A DNA stretch of 64,000 bases. Origin: Massilibacteroides vaginae. GTDB taxonomy: Bacteria > Bacteroidota > Bacteroidia > Bacteroidales > Tannerellaceae. Every line of letters starts with the position of its first letter. Within the stretch, counting starts at the first letter, position 1. This document shows, piece after piece, positions 17,891-27,048 of this stretch. Below the pieces are notes generated by a model. The model worked only from the letters and a program-made list of their open reading frames with translations. It made no database searches and was not told the origin of the DNA. Both the position numbers and the translations under genes were made by a program. The stretch is from positions 129,001-193,000 of the forward strand of contig NZ_FXDJ01000008.1 of assembly GCF_900178525.1 (NCBI RefSeq), read 5' to 3'.

Positions 17891-19771
17891 TCATTTGACT
17901 AAATACTCTTCTTCCATATAATGGATAAATGCTTCATTTACGAGACGCGTACCGCCGGGGGTAGGATAATCTCCCGTAAAGTACCAATCTCCCGGATGAT
18001 TCGGACAAGAGGCGTGAAGACCTTCTATTGTTTGATAAACGATCTCAACTTTTGCTTTAGTTTCTTTGGGCGTGAGCAAATCTACCATCTTTATAGATAC
18101 CTCCTCATCGGTAAAAGGAGCATATATTTCTTTCACATAATTAACAAGATACGTGCCGGATTGTTGTTGCCCTTTTGCCTTTTTATAGCTTTCTAAGATA
18201 ATATGTGCCATACCTCTTTCATGCAACAGTGCTACTGCTGCCTTGAAAGCTATAAACTCGTTCATTCTTGACATATCAATTCCGTAGTAGTCCGGGTATC
18301 TGACTTGCGGTGAAGACGACACGATCACGATCTTTTTAGGGTTTAACCGGTCTAAGATACTGATGATACTTTGTTTGAGTGTAGTACCACGAACAATACT
18401 ATCGTCAATAACCACCAAATTATCTCTGTATGGCTCCAAACTTCCATAAGTAATATCGTAAACGTGCGCGGCTAAGTCATTCCGGCTATTTCCTTCGGCA
18501 ATAAACGTACGTAGTTTAATATCTTTTATAGCTACTTTTTCACAGCGTACGCGCATGGAAAGGATTAGCTCCAACTCTTCAGAAAACAACTTTGACGAGT
18601 TAGATATCGCTTCTTTCTTTATTTCATTCAGGTAATCTTCCAGACCTTCCTGCATTCCAAAATAAGCAACTTCGGCGGTATTAGGAATAAATGAAAATAC
18701 AGTATGTTGAATATCGTAATCAATCGCCTTTAAGATCGGAGTCACTAGGTTGCGCCCTAAATGCTTGCGTTCTTTATAAATATCCACATCGCTACCCCGA
18801 GAAAAATAGATACGTTCAAAGGAACAAGCCTTAAGCGCTTTGGGCTCTACAATTTGTTGCAATTGAACTTCTCCATTATTTCGGATCACTAATGCCTGTC
18901 CTCTTTCCAACTCCTTTACTTTGGATGCTTCCACGTTCATGGCGGTCTGAATGACAGGGCGTTCAGACGCAATCACGGCAATTTCGTCGTCAACATAATA
19001 AAATGCCGGGCGAATTCCCCACGGGTCGCGTACGCTGAATGCTTCACCACTTCCGGTCAGACCACAGATTACATAACCGCCGTCCCATTGGGGAGCACAT
19101 CGTTTAAGTACATTACCCATATTTACATTCTTTTCAATGTCATGGGTTATCTCCATTCCTGTGTGACCTTCGGCTTCACTTATCTGATATAACCTCTCTA
19201 CTTCTCTGTCCAAACGATGTCCCATTTGTTCGAGTATAATAAATGTATCTGCAAATTGACGCGGATGCTGACCAATAGCAGTTATTTCATCGAAAATATC
19301 ATGAACGTTTGTGAGATTAAAATTACCGCAAAGTGCTATATTTTTGGCGCGCCAGTTGTTTCGGCGCATAAAAGGATGGACGTATGAAATGCCGGATCTA
19401 CCGGTTGTACTGTAGCGCAGGTGTCCCATATAAAGTTCGCCTGCAAAAGGAAGAGTTGTTTTAGCGTAGTTGGGATCTTCTCGTTTTTCTTTGGGGATGT
19501 CGTTGAAATTCCGGTGTACTGAGGAAAAGATTTCTGTAATAGCACCCGTTCCGACCGATCTTTCTCTGAACATATATTCGTTTCCGGGGCTCGCTTCTAA
19601 TTTTACGCAGGCTAATCCTGCACCTTCTTGTCCGCGGTTATGCTGCTTTTCCATCAGCAAATAGAGTTTATTAAGCCCATACATCCAACTGCCGTATTTT
19701 TGTTGGTAATACTCCAACGGTTTAAGCAGTCGTATCATCGCAACGCCGCATTCGTGCTTAAGTTCTTCCAT
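17891..19771 (-). CDS. Amidophosphoribosyltransferase-like protein (class II amidotransferase plus PRTase), extended form
   Basis: A 626-residue protein. The N-terminal MEELKHECGVAMIRLL carries the Ntn cysteine (Cys8) expected to be exposed by propeptide removal in class II glutamine amidotransferases. GHLRYSTTGRSGISYVHP and LCGNFNLTN are glutaminase-site motifs. The PRPP-binding motif VVIDDSIVRGTT lies around residues 453-464 with Asp456-Asp457. Known PurF enzymes of about 470-510 residues catalyse the first step of purine synthesis; this one is over 100 residues longer, mainly between and after the two domains. Its position at the head of carA-carB suggests a role tied to glutamine nitrogen use. 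It may be the organism's PurF or a paralogue; a second purF elsewhere cannot be excluded. Confidence 0.85.
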   Translation of the reverse strand: MEELKHECGVAMIRLLKPLEYYQQKYGSWMYGLNKLYLLMEKQHNRGQEGAGLACVKLEASPGNEYMFRERSVGTGAITEIFSSVHRNFNDIPKEKREDPNYAKTTLPFAGELYMGHLRYSTTGRSGISYVHPFMRRNNWRAKNIALCGNFNLTNVHDIFDEITAIGQHPRQFADTFIILEQMGHRLDREVERLYQISEAEGHTGMEITHDIEKNVNMGNVLKRCAPQWDGGYVICGLTGSGEAFSVRDPWGIRPAFYYVDDEIAVIASERPVIQTAMNVEASKVKELERGQALVIRNNGEVQLQQIVEPKALKACSFERIYFSRGSDVDIYKERKHLGRNLVTPILKAIDYDIQHTVFSFIPNTAEVAYFGMQEGLEDYLNEIKKEAISNSSKLFSEELELILSMRVRCEKVAIKDIKLRTFIAEGNSRNDLAAHVYDITYGSLEPYRDNLVVIDDSIVRGTTLKQSIISILDRLNPKKIVIVSSSPQVRYPDYYGIDMSRMNEFIAFKAAVALLHERGMAHIILESYKKAKGQQQSGTYLVNYVKEIYAPFTDEEVSIKMVDLLTPKETKAKVEIVYQTIEGLHASCPNHPGDWYFTGDYPTPGGTRLVNEAFIHYMEEEYLVK

Positions 19772-19802
19772 GAAATAAATCCTGTATTCGTTAATACCGC
19801 CG

Positions 19803-19810
19803 CAAAGATA
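19803..19810 (-). promoter_or_regulatory. Putative -7 element of the amidophosphoribosyltransferase-carA-carB operon
   Basis: Read on the minus strand the bases are TATCTTTG, an exact TAnnTTTG match, about 31 bases before the first start codon. No clear TTG at -33. Confidence 0.5.
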
Positions 19811-20078
19811 CAGACATTCTGTAACATAAAAATCATCTTAAATGAAAATAATAATCTATTTAACAGACTCGTGAATATGGGAGGTCTTTTTGTTAATGAA
19901 TATGTAAAATAAAAATTATTCTGTATTAAATGTTTATATGAAAGTGATATTATGACTTTTGATTATAATATGTAATGCGTGAATATCACTCTTGTTTCAA
20001 ATTGAAAGATCTTCCATGTTAAAAGGTTTTAATGTAAGCAAATCGTCTCTTTTTGCGTGTTAAATGAAATCAATACAA

Positions 20079-20086
20079 TATATTTG
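20079..20086 (+). promoter_or_regulatory. Putative -7 element of gltBD
   Basis: TATATTTG is an exact match to TAnnTTTG, with a TTG 23 bases upstream at 20053-20055 (slightly long spacing). It gives a leader of roughly 55-60 bases before the gltB start. Confidence 0.5.
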
Positions 20087-20148
20087 CCTTTCATAATGAT
20101 GTTTAATTAATGTATATGAAAACATAAAGTCATCAAAAAGTGGTTAAT

Positions 20149-23100
20149 ATGAGTCATTTTAATAAAAATAGAGGTCTGTATGATCCTACTAACGAACACG
20201 ATGCTTGCGGAGTAGGTATGTTGGTGAATATTCAGGGTGAAAAATCACATGATATTGTAGATTCTGCTTTGCGTGTTTTGGAAAACATGAGACACAGAGG
20301 AGCTGAAGGGGCAAATAAAACAGGTGATGGTGCCGGTATTCTGGTTCAGATCCCACATGAATTTATACTACTTCAAGGAATTCCTGTTCCGGAGAAAGGC
20401 AAATACGGTACAGGGTTGATATTCCTTCCTAAACAAGAGAATGAACAGGCCGCAATTCTGAGCATCCTCATAGAGGAAGTAGAGAAAGAGGGTTTAACGT
20501 TGATGCATCTGCGTAAGGTTCCGGTAAATACGTCTATCCTTAGTCCGGATACACAGCGTACCGAACCGGATATTAAACAATTGTTTATTACCGGATGCAA
20601 TGAACAACAGGTTTTAGAATTGAAATTGTACTTAATTCGTAAACGGGTTGAGAATAAAGTTTTGCATGCTTCTTTACGCTATAAAGAAGACTTTTATATA
20701 GCCTCCCTTTCAACAAAAACGATCGTCTACAAGGGTATGTTGGAGTCTTTGCAACTGCGCCAATACTTTCCTGATCTGACAAATCACTACTTTACAAGCG
20801 GACTTGCTTTGGTACATTCTCGTTTCAGTACGAATACATTTCCCACCTGGAGCCTTGCGCAACCTTTTCGTTTGCTTGCGCATAATGGTGAGATCAATAC
20901 CATACGAGGTAACAGGGGATGGATGGAAGCACGAGAAAGTATTTTATCTTCTCCCCATATACCTGATATAGAAAATATACGCCCGATTATACAAGCGGGT
21001 ATGAGTGATAGTGCTTCATTAGATAATGTATTAGAGTTTTTTGTTGCTTCCGGTTTAAGTCTTCCACACGCTATGGCCATGCTGGTGCCGGAAAGTTTCA
21101 ATGAAAGCAATCCTATATCAGAAGAGTTAAAGGCGTTTTACGAATACCACTCAATTCTGATGGAACCGTGGGATGGACCGGCTGCTCTCTTATTCAGTGA
21201 TGGACGATATGCAGGCGGCATGCTTGATCGCAACGGACTGCGTCCTGCTCGCTACCTGATTACGAAACACAACACAATGCTGGTTTCTTCCGAAGTAGGA
21301 GTGATGGATGTTGAACCAAACATGATAAAGGAGAAAGGGCGCTTACAACCGGGTAAGATATTATTGATCGATACCGAAAAAGGGGAGGTTTATTATGACG
21401 GTGAACTAAAAAAGCAACTGGCCGAAGCTAATCCATACAAAACCTGGTTGTCCAACAACAGGGTAGAACTGGACGAATTAAAGTCCGGACGGAAAACAAG
21501 TAACAGCATTTCAAACTTCGATATAAAACTTCGGATATTCGGTTATGGGCGTGAAGATATCGAACGTATTCTTATTCCAATGAGTTCTTCGGGTGCAGAG
21601 CCGGTTAGTTCGATGGGGAATGATTCTCCTCTTGCTGTGCTGTCAGACAAACCTCAGTTGTTATATAACTACTTTCGCCAACAATTTGCACAAGTAACTA
21701 ACCCGCCAATTGATCCGATCCGGGAAGAATTAGTAATGAGTCTTACTGAATACATCGGTGGGGTGGGTAATACTATTCTTGTACCGAACGAGAGTCATTG
21801 CAAGATGGTTCGACTTAATCATCCGATTCTAACTAATACGCAACTGGATATATTGTGCAATATTCGTTATAAAGGTTTCAATGCTGTTAAACTGTCTGTT
21901 TTATATGAAGTAAAACAAGGAAGGAAAGGTTTGAAGGCAGCCTTGGACCGGTTATGCAAACAGGCTGTACAATCTGTTTCCGATGGGGTAAATTATATTA
22001 TTTTAAGTGATAAAGATGTTGACGAAACACATGCGCCAATTCCCTCACTACTTGCCGTAAGTGCCGTGCATCATCATTTGATTGCTGTGCAGAAACGGGT
22101 GCAGACAGCTTTAATCGTTGAGAGTGGCGACTTGCGTGAGGTAATGCATGCTGCTTTGTTGCTCGGATTCGGAGCAAGTGCGGTCAATCCTTATATGGCA
22201 TTTGCAATATTGGATGATGTCGTTAAAAAGAATGAAATCCAGATGAATTACGGCACTGCTGAAAAAAACTATATCAAGTCCCTCTGCAAAGGTCTCTATA
22301 AAGTAATGAGTAAGATGGGAATTAGCACGATCCGTAGTTATCGGGGTGCCAAATTATTCGAAGCAGTAGGACTGAGCAGAGAGCTAAGTAGGGCGTACTT
22401 CGGTGGAACGACCAGCAATGTGGGTGGAATCGGGTTGGAGGAACTGGCAACGGATATTGCTCGTATGCATTACGAAGCCTATGATGTACCTTTGCATGAT
22501 ATGCTTGAGCATAAAGGAATTTACAGTTATCGGTTGGATGGAGAGAAACATGCGTGGAACCCGGAAACAATCTCTACATTACAATTAGCCACTCGCTTGG
22601 GCAGCTATAAAAAGTTTAAAGAATATACCGCCATAGTGAATGACAAAGAAGAACCTATTTTTCTGCGTGATTTTCTGACTATAAAGAAAGGCAAACCTGT
22701 TCCGTTGGAAAAGGTAGAGCCTGCTTATGAGATTATGAAACGTTTTGTGACAGGTGCCATGAGTTATGGTTCTATCAGTAAAGAAGCTCACGAAACGATG
22801 GCGCTTGCTATGAATCGTATTCACGGAAAGAGTAATACTGGCGAAGGAGGCGAAGATCCTGAACGTTATAAACTTCGTGAGGACGGTTTGTCGTTGCGAT
22901 CTGCTATCAAACAGGTTGCTTCCGGCAGGTTCGGTGTAACTACTGAATATTTAGTTAATGCAGACGAAATTCAAATAAAAATAGCACAGGGAGCTAAACC
23001 CGGAGAAGGTGGACAGCTACCCGGCTATAAAGTAAATGATATTATTGCCCGTACAAGACATTCAATACCGGGTATCTCTTTGATTTCACCGCCACCGCAC

Positions 23101-24651
23101 CATGATATCTATTCTATAGAAGATTTAGCTCAACTGATTTTCGATCTTAAAAACGTGAATCCGCAAGCAGAAATCAGTGTGAAACTTGTTTCAGAAAGTG
23201 GAGTAGGAACGATTGCCGCCGGGGTGGCAAAAGCCAAAGCCGACCGTGTGATCATTTCCGGTGCGGAAGGTGGTACGGGAGCCTCTCCGGTCAGTTCAAT
23301 CCGTTATGCCGGATTGCCGCCTGAACTGGGACTTTCCGAATCACAACAAACGCTGGTGATGAATAATTTGCGCGGACAGGTGCGCCTTCAAACGGATGGT
23401 CAGCTAAAGACCGGACGTGACATTGTGCTGATGGCATTACTCGGAGCCGAAGAATTTGGTTTTGCCACTTCTGCACTGATCGTGTTGGGGTGTGTGATGA
23501 TGCGTAAATGCCACATGAACACCTGTCCGGTCGGAGTGGCAACTCAAGATGAAGAGTTGCGCAAGCGTTTTCTTGGCAAGCAGGAATATCTGGTGAACTT
23601 CTTCAACTTCCTTGCTGAAGAAGTTCGTGAACATCTTGCCGAAATGGGTTATACCAAACTGGATGAGATTATCGGTCATACCGAGTTGATTGAACGCAAA
23701 TCGTCCGGCGGCATTACGAAGCACGATTTGCTCGATTTCAAACGGTTATTATATTTCCCCGAAGAAGGAAAAATAAACGCTATTCGCAAAACCGTAAAAC
23801 AGGTACACCAAATCGACGAAGTGAAAGACCGGACAATTATCCGTCAGGCTTTGCCTGCACTTGATTCTCTACAGGAAATTTCGCTCAATTATACAATTAA
23901 AAACACGGAACGATCAGTAGGTGCTATGCTTTCCGGAGAGATCGCAAAACGATACGGTAATACCGGTCTTCCGGACGATACGCTTAATATTAAATTTAAA
24001 GGTTCGGCCGGACAGAGCTTCGGTGCGTTTCTTGCACATGGTGTACACTTCTGTTTGGAAGGTGAATCGAACGATTATCTTGGTAAGGGGCTTAGTGGAG
24101 GTCGCATCAGTCTGATGCCGCCTATCCGGTCTACATTTGTGGCCGAGAAAAACACAATTGCAGGAAACACATTGTTATATGGTGCCACAAGCGGTGAAGT
24201 TTATATTAACGGGCGTGTAGGAGAACGGTTTTGCGTGAGAAACAGTGGTGCAATAGCTGTTGTAGAAGGCGTAGGCGACCACTGCTGCGAGTATATGACC
24301 GGAGGGCGCGTCGTGGTATTAGGCGCCACCGGAAGGAATTTTGCCGCCGGGATGAGTGGGGGAGTAGCTTATGTTTGGAACCGGGCAGGCGACTTTGATT
24401 ACTACTGCAATATGGAGATGGTGGAACTTTCACTTATCGAAGAAAGTGCTGCCCGAAAAGAGTTGCTTGGACTTATTCGTAAGCATTACCACTACACAGG
24501 TAGTCAGCTGGCTGGTCAGCTGTTAGACAATTGGAATACGTATCTGCATGAGTTTATTCAGATCACACCGATTGAATACAAGAACGTTCTACAGGAAGAA
24601 CAGATGAAGAGGTTGCAGCAAAAAATAGCAGAAGTGCAACGCGATTATTAA
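20149..24651 (+). CDS. gltB: Glutamate synthase large subunit
   Basis: A 1500-residue subunit from the ATG chosen here; a GTG three codons upstream (20140) is the alternative. Order: class II glutaminase domain with catalytic Cys20 in HDACGVGML after a short propeptide, central domain, FMN-binding synthase domain (GAMSYGSISKEAHETMA, GAEGGTGASP), the [3Fe-4S] cluster C-x5-C-x4-C (Cys1115, Cys1121, Cys1126 in CVMMRKCHMNTC) and the C-terminal glycine-rich beta-helix (GRVVVLGATGRNFAAGMSGG). It makes glutamate from 2-oxoglutarate and glutamine, with electrons from GltD encoded next. Confidence 0.98.
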   Translation: MSHFNKNRGLYDPTNEHDACGVGMLVNIQGEKSHDIVDSALRVLENMRHRGAEGANKTGDGAGILVQIPHEFILLQGIPVPEKGKYGTGLIFLPKQENEQAAILSILIEEVEKEGLTLMHLRKVPVNTSILSPDTQRTEPDIKQLFITGCNEQQVLELKLYLIRKRVENKVLHASLRYKEDFYIASLSTKTIVYKGMLESLQLRQYFPDLTNHYFTSGLALVHSRFSTNTFPTWSLAQPFRLLAHNGEINTIRGNRGWMEARESILSSPHIPDIENIRPIIQAGMSDSASLDNVLEFFVASGLSLPHAMAMLVPESFNESNPISEELKAFYEYHSILMEPWDGPAALLFSDGRYAGGMLDRNGLRPARYLITKHNTMLVSSEVGVMDVEPNMIKEKGRLQPGKILLIDTEKGEVYYDGELKKQLAEANPYKTWLSNNRVELDELKSGRKTSNSISNFDIKLRIFGYGREDIERILIPMSSSGAEPVSSMGNDSPLAVLSDKPQLLYNYFRQQFAQVTNPPIDPIREELVMSLTEYIGGVGNTILVPNESHCKMVRLNHPILTNTQLDILCNIRYKGFNAVKLSVLYEVKQGRKGLKAALDRLCKQAVQSVSDGVNYIILSDKDVDETHAPIPSLLAVSAVHHHLIAVQKRVQTALIVESGDLREVMHAALLLGFGASAVNPYMAFAILDDVVKKNEIQMNYGTAEKNYIKSLCKGLYKVMSKMGISTIRSYRGAKLFEAVGLSRELSRAYFGGTTSNVGGIGLEELATDIARMHYEAYDVPLHDMLEHKGIYSYRLDGEKHAWNPETISTLQLATRLGSYKKFKEYTAIVNDKEEPIFLRDFLTIKKGKPVPLEKVEPAYEIMKRFVTGAMSYGSISKEAHETMALAMNRIHGKSNTGEGGEDPERYKLREDGLSLRSAIKQVASGRFGVTTEYLVNADEIQIKIAQGAKPGEGGQLPGYKVNDIIARTRHSIPGISLISPPPHHDIYSIEDLAQLIFDLKNVNPQAEISVKLVSESGVGTIAAGVAKAKADRVIISGAEGGTGASPVSSIRYAGLPPELGLSESQQTLVMNNLRGQVRLQTDGQLKTGRDIVLMALLGAEEFGFATSALIVLGCVMMRKCHMNTCPVGVATQDEELRKRFLGKQEYLVNFFNFLAEEVREHLAEMGYTKLDEIIGHTELIERKSSGGITKHDLLDFKRLLYFPEEGKINAIRKTVKQVHQIDEVKDRTIIRQALPALDSLQEISLNYTIKNTERSVGAMLSGEIAKRYGNTGLPDDTLNIKFKGSAGQSFGAFLAHGVHFCLEGESNDYLGKGLSGGRISLMPPIRSTFVAEKNTIAGNTLLYGATSGEVYINGRVGERFCVRNSGAIAVVEGVGDHCCEYMTGGRVVVLGATGRNFAAGMSGGVAYVWNRAGDFDYYCNMEMVELSLIEESAARKELLGLIRKHYHYTGSQLAGQLLDNWNTYLHEFIQITPIEYKNVLQEEQMKRLQQKIAEVQRDY

Positions 24652-24674
24652 TCACAGTTTAATTGTCTTGTAAA

Positions 24675-26108
24675 ATGGGAAATCCGAAAGCATTTATATA
24701 TATACCCCGGCAGGAAGCCGGTTATCGTCCGGTATTGGAACGGATAGAAGATTACAGCGAAGTAGAACAAACACTTAACACAAGCGACCGTCGTAAACAA
24801 GCGTCACGGTGTATGGATTGCGGTATACCTTTTTGCCATTGGGCCTGTCCGGTGGGCAATAAGCAGCCCGAATGGCAGGAGTTGCTCTATCAAGGTAGAT
24901 GGAAAGAAGCCTACCATGTATTATCACTCACTTGCGATTTTCCGGAATTTACCGGACGTATATGTCCGGCTCCGTGCGAAAAAAGTTGTGTGCTCCAACT
25001 GAGTGCCGACGAGCCTGTTACCATTCGTGAGAATGAAGCCTCAATCGCCGAGGCAGCTTTTAGAGAAGGCTTTGTGGAAGTAGAAATCCCCCCACGCAAC
25101 GGCAAAACAGTAGCTGTTATCGGTAGTGGTCCTGCCGGTTTGGTCGTAGCTAATCAATTGAATAGAAAGGGATATACAGTTACTGTTTTTGAAAAAGACG
25201 AGTTGCCCGGAGGACTGCTACGCTTTGGTATACCTAATTTTAAACTCTCAAAAAAAATTGTGCAACGCCGTATTGACTTAATGACGACCGAAGGAATAAT
25301 TTTCAAAACCAATACGATGGTGGGAAAAGAGATTCTTGCGGCCGAAGTAGTCAGTCGTTTTGATGCTGTATGCGTTGCCATTGGAGCAGAAGTTGCCCGC
25401 GACTTACCCATTGAAGGTCGAAACCTGAAAGGAATTCATTTTGCTATGGAGTTTCTTGGTCAGCAAAACAGGGTATTGGAAGGAATCTCCGTGCCGTCGA
25501 AAAATCAGATCAATGCCAAAGATAAACGTGTGTTGATAATTGGTGGTGGTGATACGGGCAGCGATTGTGTAGGCACTTCCAACCGTCACGGAGCAAAAAG
25601 CATTATGCAAATTGAGATTATGCCCAAACCTCCTGTAAAACATAATGCCGCCACTCCATGGCCAATGTATCCAAACGTGTTGAAAACAAGCAGCAGTCAT
25701 GAAGAAGGTTGTGAACGTCGTTGGAATATTGCAACAAACCGATTTATAGGTGAACGCAATATGCTTCGTGCCGTTGAAGTAGAAGAAGTTGAGTGGATAA
25801 CACCAGCCACAGGCGGACGTCCGGAAATGCGACTAACCGGAAAGAAAGAAGTTATTGAGGTTGACCTTGTTTTCCTGTCCATGGGCTTTATGCATCCGGA
25901 ACAAGAAGGACTCGTTGCCGAATTATCTCTGGCTACTGATGCGCGTAAAAATATTGTCGTTAACAAGCAGGGGCGTACAGCAATAAATAAAGTATTTGCC
26001 TGTGGCGATGCAACCACCGGTGCAAGTCTGGTTGTACGCGCAATGGCCTCCGGACACAAAGCAGCCGATGCGATACATGCCTATCTAAAAAATGAAGTAT
26101 CCCATTAA
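24675..26108 (+). CDS. gltD: Glutamate synthase small subunit
   Basis: A 477-residue subunit starting at ATG 24675 (a TTG four codons upstream is not preferred). N-terminal cysteine motifs for two [4Fe-4S] clusters are seen in CMDCGIPFCHWACPVGN and ICPAPCEKSC. The FAD-binding loop VIGSGPAGLVVANQL and the NADPH loop IIGGGDTGSDCVGTS follow, and the end GDATTGASLVVRAMASGHKAAD is the second FAD contact. It passes electrons from NADPH to GltB. The gap to gltB is 23 bases, so the two form an operon. No terminator hairpin was recognised after it. Confidence 0.97.
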   Translation: MGNPKAFIYIPRQEAGYRPVLERIEDYSEVEQTLNTSDRRKQASRCMDCGIPFCHWACPVGNKQPEWQELLYQGRWKEAYHVLSLTCDFPEFTGRICPAPCEKSCVLQLSADEPVTIRENEASIAEAAFREGFVEVEIPPRNGKTVAVIGSGPAGLVVANQLNRKGYTVTVFEKDELPGGLLRFGIPNFKLSKKIVQRRIDLMTTEGIIFKTNTMVGKEILAAEVVSRFDAVCVAIGAEVARDLPIEGRNLKGIHFAMEFLGQQNRVLEGISVPSKNQINAKDKRVLIIGGGDTGSDCVGTSNRHGAKSIMQIEIMPKPPVKHNAATPWPMYPNVLKTSSSHEEGCERRWNIATNRFIGERNMLRAVEVEEVEWITPATGGRPEMRLTGKKEVIEVDLVFLSMGFMHPEQEGLVAELSLATDARKNIVVNKQGRTAINKVFACGDATTGASLVVRAMASGHKAADAIHAYLKNEVSH

Positions 26109-26552
26109 AACGATGGCGTAGGCTACAACTGGATCGACACACTCAAACTTGCCAGTATCAGATAATGAAATGACTTAAGCCGCCCACAGCGTTCCCAAAA
26201 TTCCAAGTGTAGTTAGTTAAACCACGGAAGCATTGGCATGGAACGCTTCTTTCCAAAACCAAAATAATCCCAGCGTTTGTACTGTCCATATATCAAAATA
26301 GTTACACCTAATAACAAATACCAATGAACAGAAAAGACACAATAAATGGTGGTTCCTTTTTAAGTTGAATATGTTAAGGTTGGTTTTGTATTCTTTTTAC
26401 CTAGAACTATAAAAAATAACTTAAATGTTAAATGTACAATTAATCAAAAAAATAAGTACAAAAAAAATATAAATATAAAAGTGTTTTATTTACATTTGCC
26501 AAATGCGTGTATGATATACTCTTTTATTTGTTAAATCTTAATTTATAATATT
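26109..26552. other. Gene-poor stretch with possible coding remnant on the minus strand
   Basis: 444 bases without an intact gene. On the minus strand a frame is open from about 26357 to a stop at 26213-26215 (about 47 codons) and reads protein-like: a hydrophobic VHWYLLLGVTILIYG segment followed by QYKRWDYFGFGKK. It has no good start and no recognisable family. Directly after the gltD stop, 18 further codons are open in the gltD frame and end in TAA. From about 26345 the sequence becomes extremely AT-rich and leads into a promoter match at 26491. This is most simply decayed DNA at the border of the SusC/SusD island. Confidence 0.4.
26491..26498 (+). promoter_or_regulatory. Putative -7 element upstream of the orphan SusC/SusD island
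   Basis: TACATTTG is an exact TAnnTTTG match, 54 bases before the small reading frame at 26553 and about 550 bases before the SusC start. No -33 TTG was found. Confidence 0.4.
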
Positions 26553-26984
26553 ATGAATAAACTTCGACAACTATGGACATGCTTGCTTTTGTTATTTTGT
26601 CTGTTAATTATCTATGTTCAACAGAAAGTTCAAATGGTACTAAATTTATATGGTGAGTTATTGGTTGGAGAAAATACTGAAATACCAAACACTAATGGAG
26701 GGTATAATGATGTAACTAAAACTTTGAAACGTATTCAGATTGTCAACCATAAAATCGGGAAACTTAGCATTAGATTACCTGGAAACACTTGTGACAATAC
26801 CACTAAATTAATTGTACTGAATTAACAAATAGTATTAAGATATCATTTTACATAGTATTTGCTCTTTTACGTGAATTCCTTAACTGTTAGAGTAAACCAT
26901 AATAAAAGATTAACTATTCAATTTAATACAGAAAGTAATAAGGAGAATAAGCTATCTATAATGGTAGCTTCTAATTCAAGTTAA
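26553..26984 (+). pseudogene. Possible remnant of a small secreted protein gene with two in-frame stops
   Basis: The first 90 codons (26553-26825) are open and begin with a signal-peptide-like MNKLRQLWTCLLLLFCLLI. The same reading frame continues past a TAA (26823-26825) and a TAG (26853-26855) to a final TAA at 26982-26984, and the last segment (VNSLTVRVNHNKRLTIQFN) looks like beta-strand protein. A plus-one frame within the signal region reads ILSVNYLCSTESS, resembling a lipobox, so a frameshift is also possible. No family was recognised. It may instead be an intact 90-residue exported protein followed by non-coding DNA. Confidence 0.3.
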
Positions 26985-27048
26985 TAAATACAAACATTTA
27001 TTTTCTATTATTTTTTCATTAATTATTAACCTTAAATGCTGTTGTTTT

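Larger units (their letters stand above)
19772..20148. other. Divergent intergenic region between the carAB operon and gltB
   Basis: 377 bases without a convincing gene, holding opposed -7 elements for the minus-strand operon (19803-19810) and gltB (20079-20086). The middle is AT-rich and no inverted repeat strong enough to name an operator was found by eye. Confidence 0.6.
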
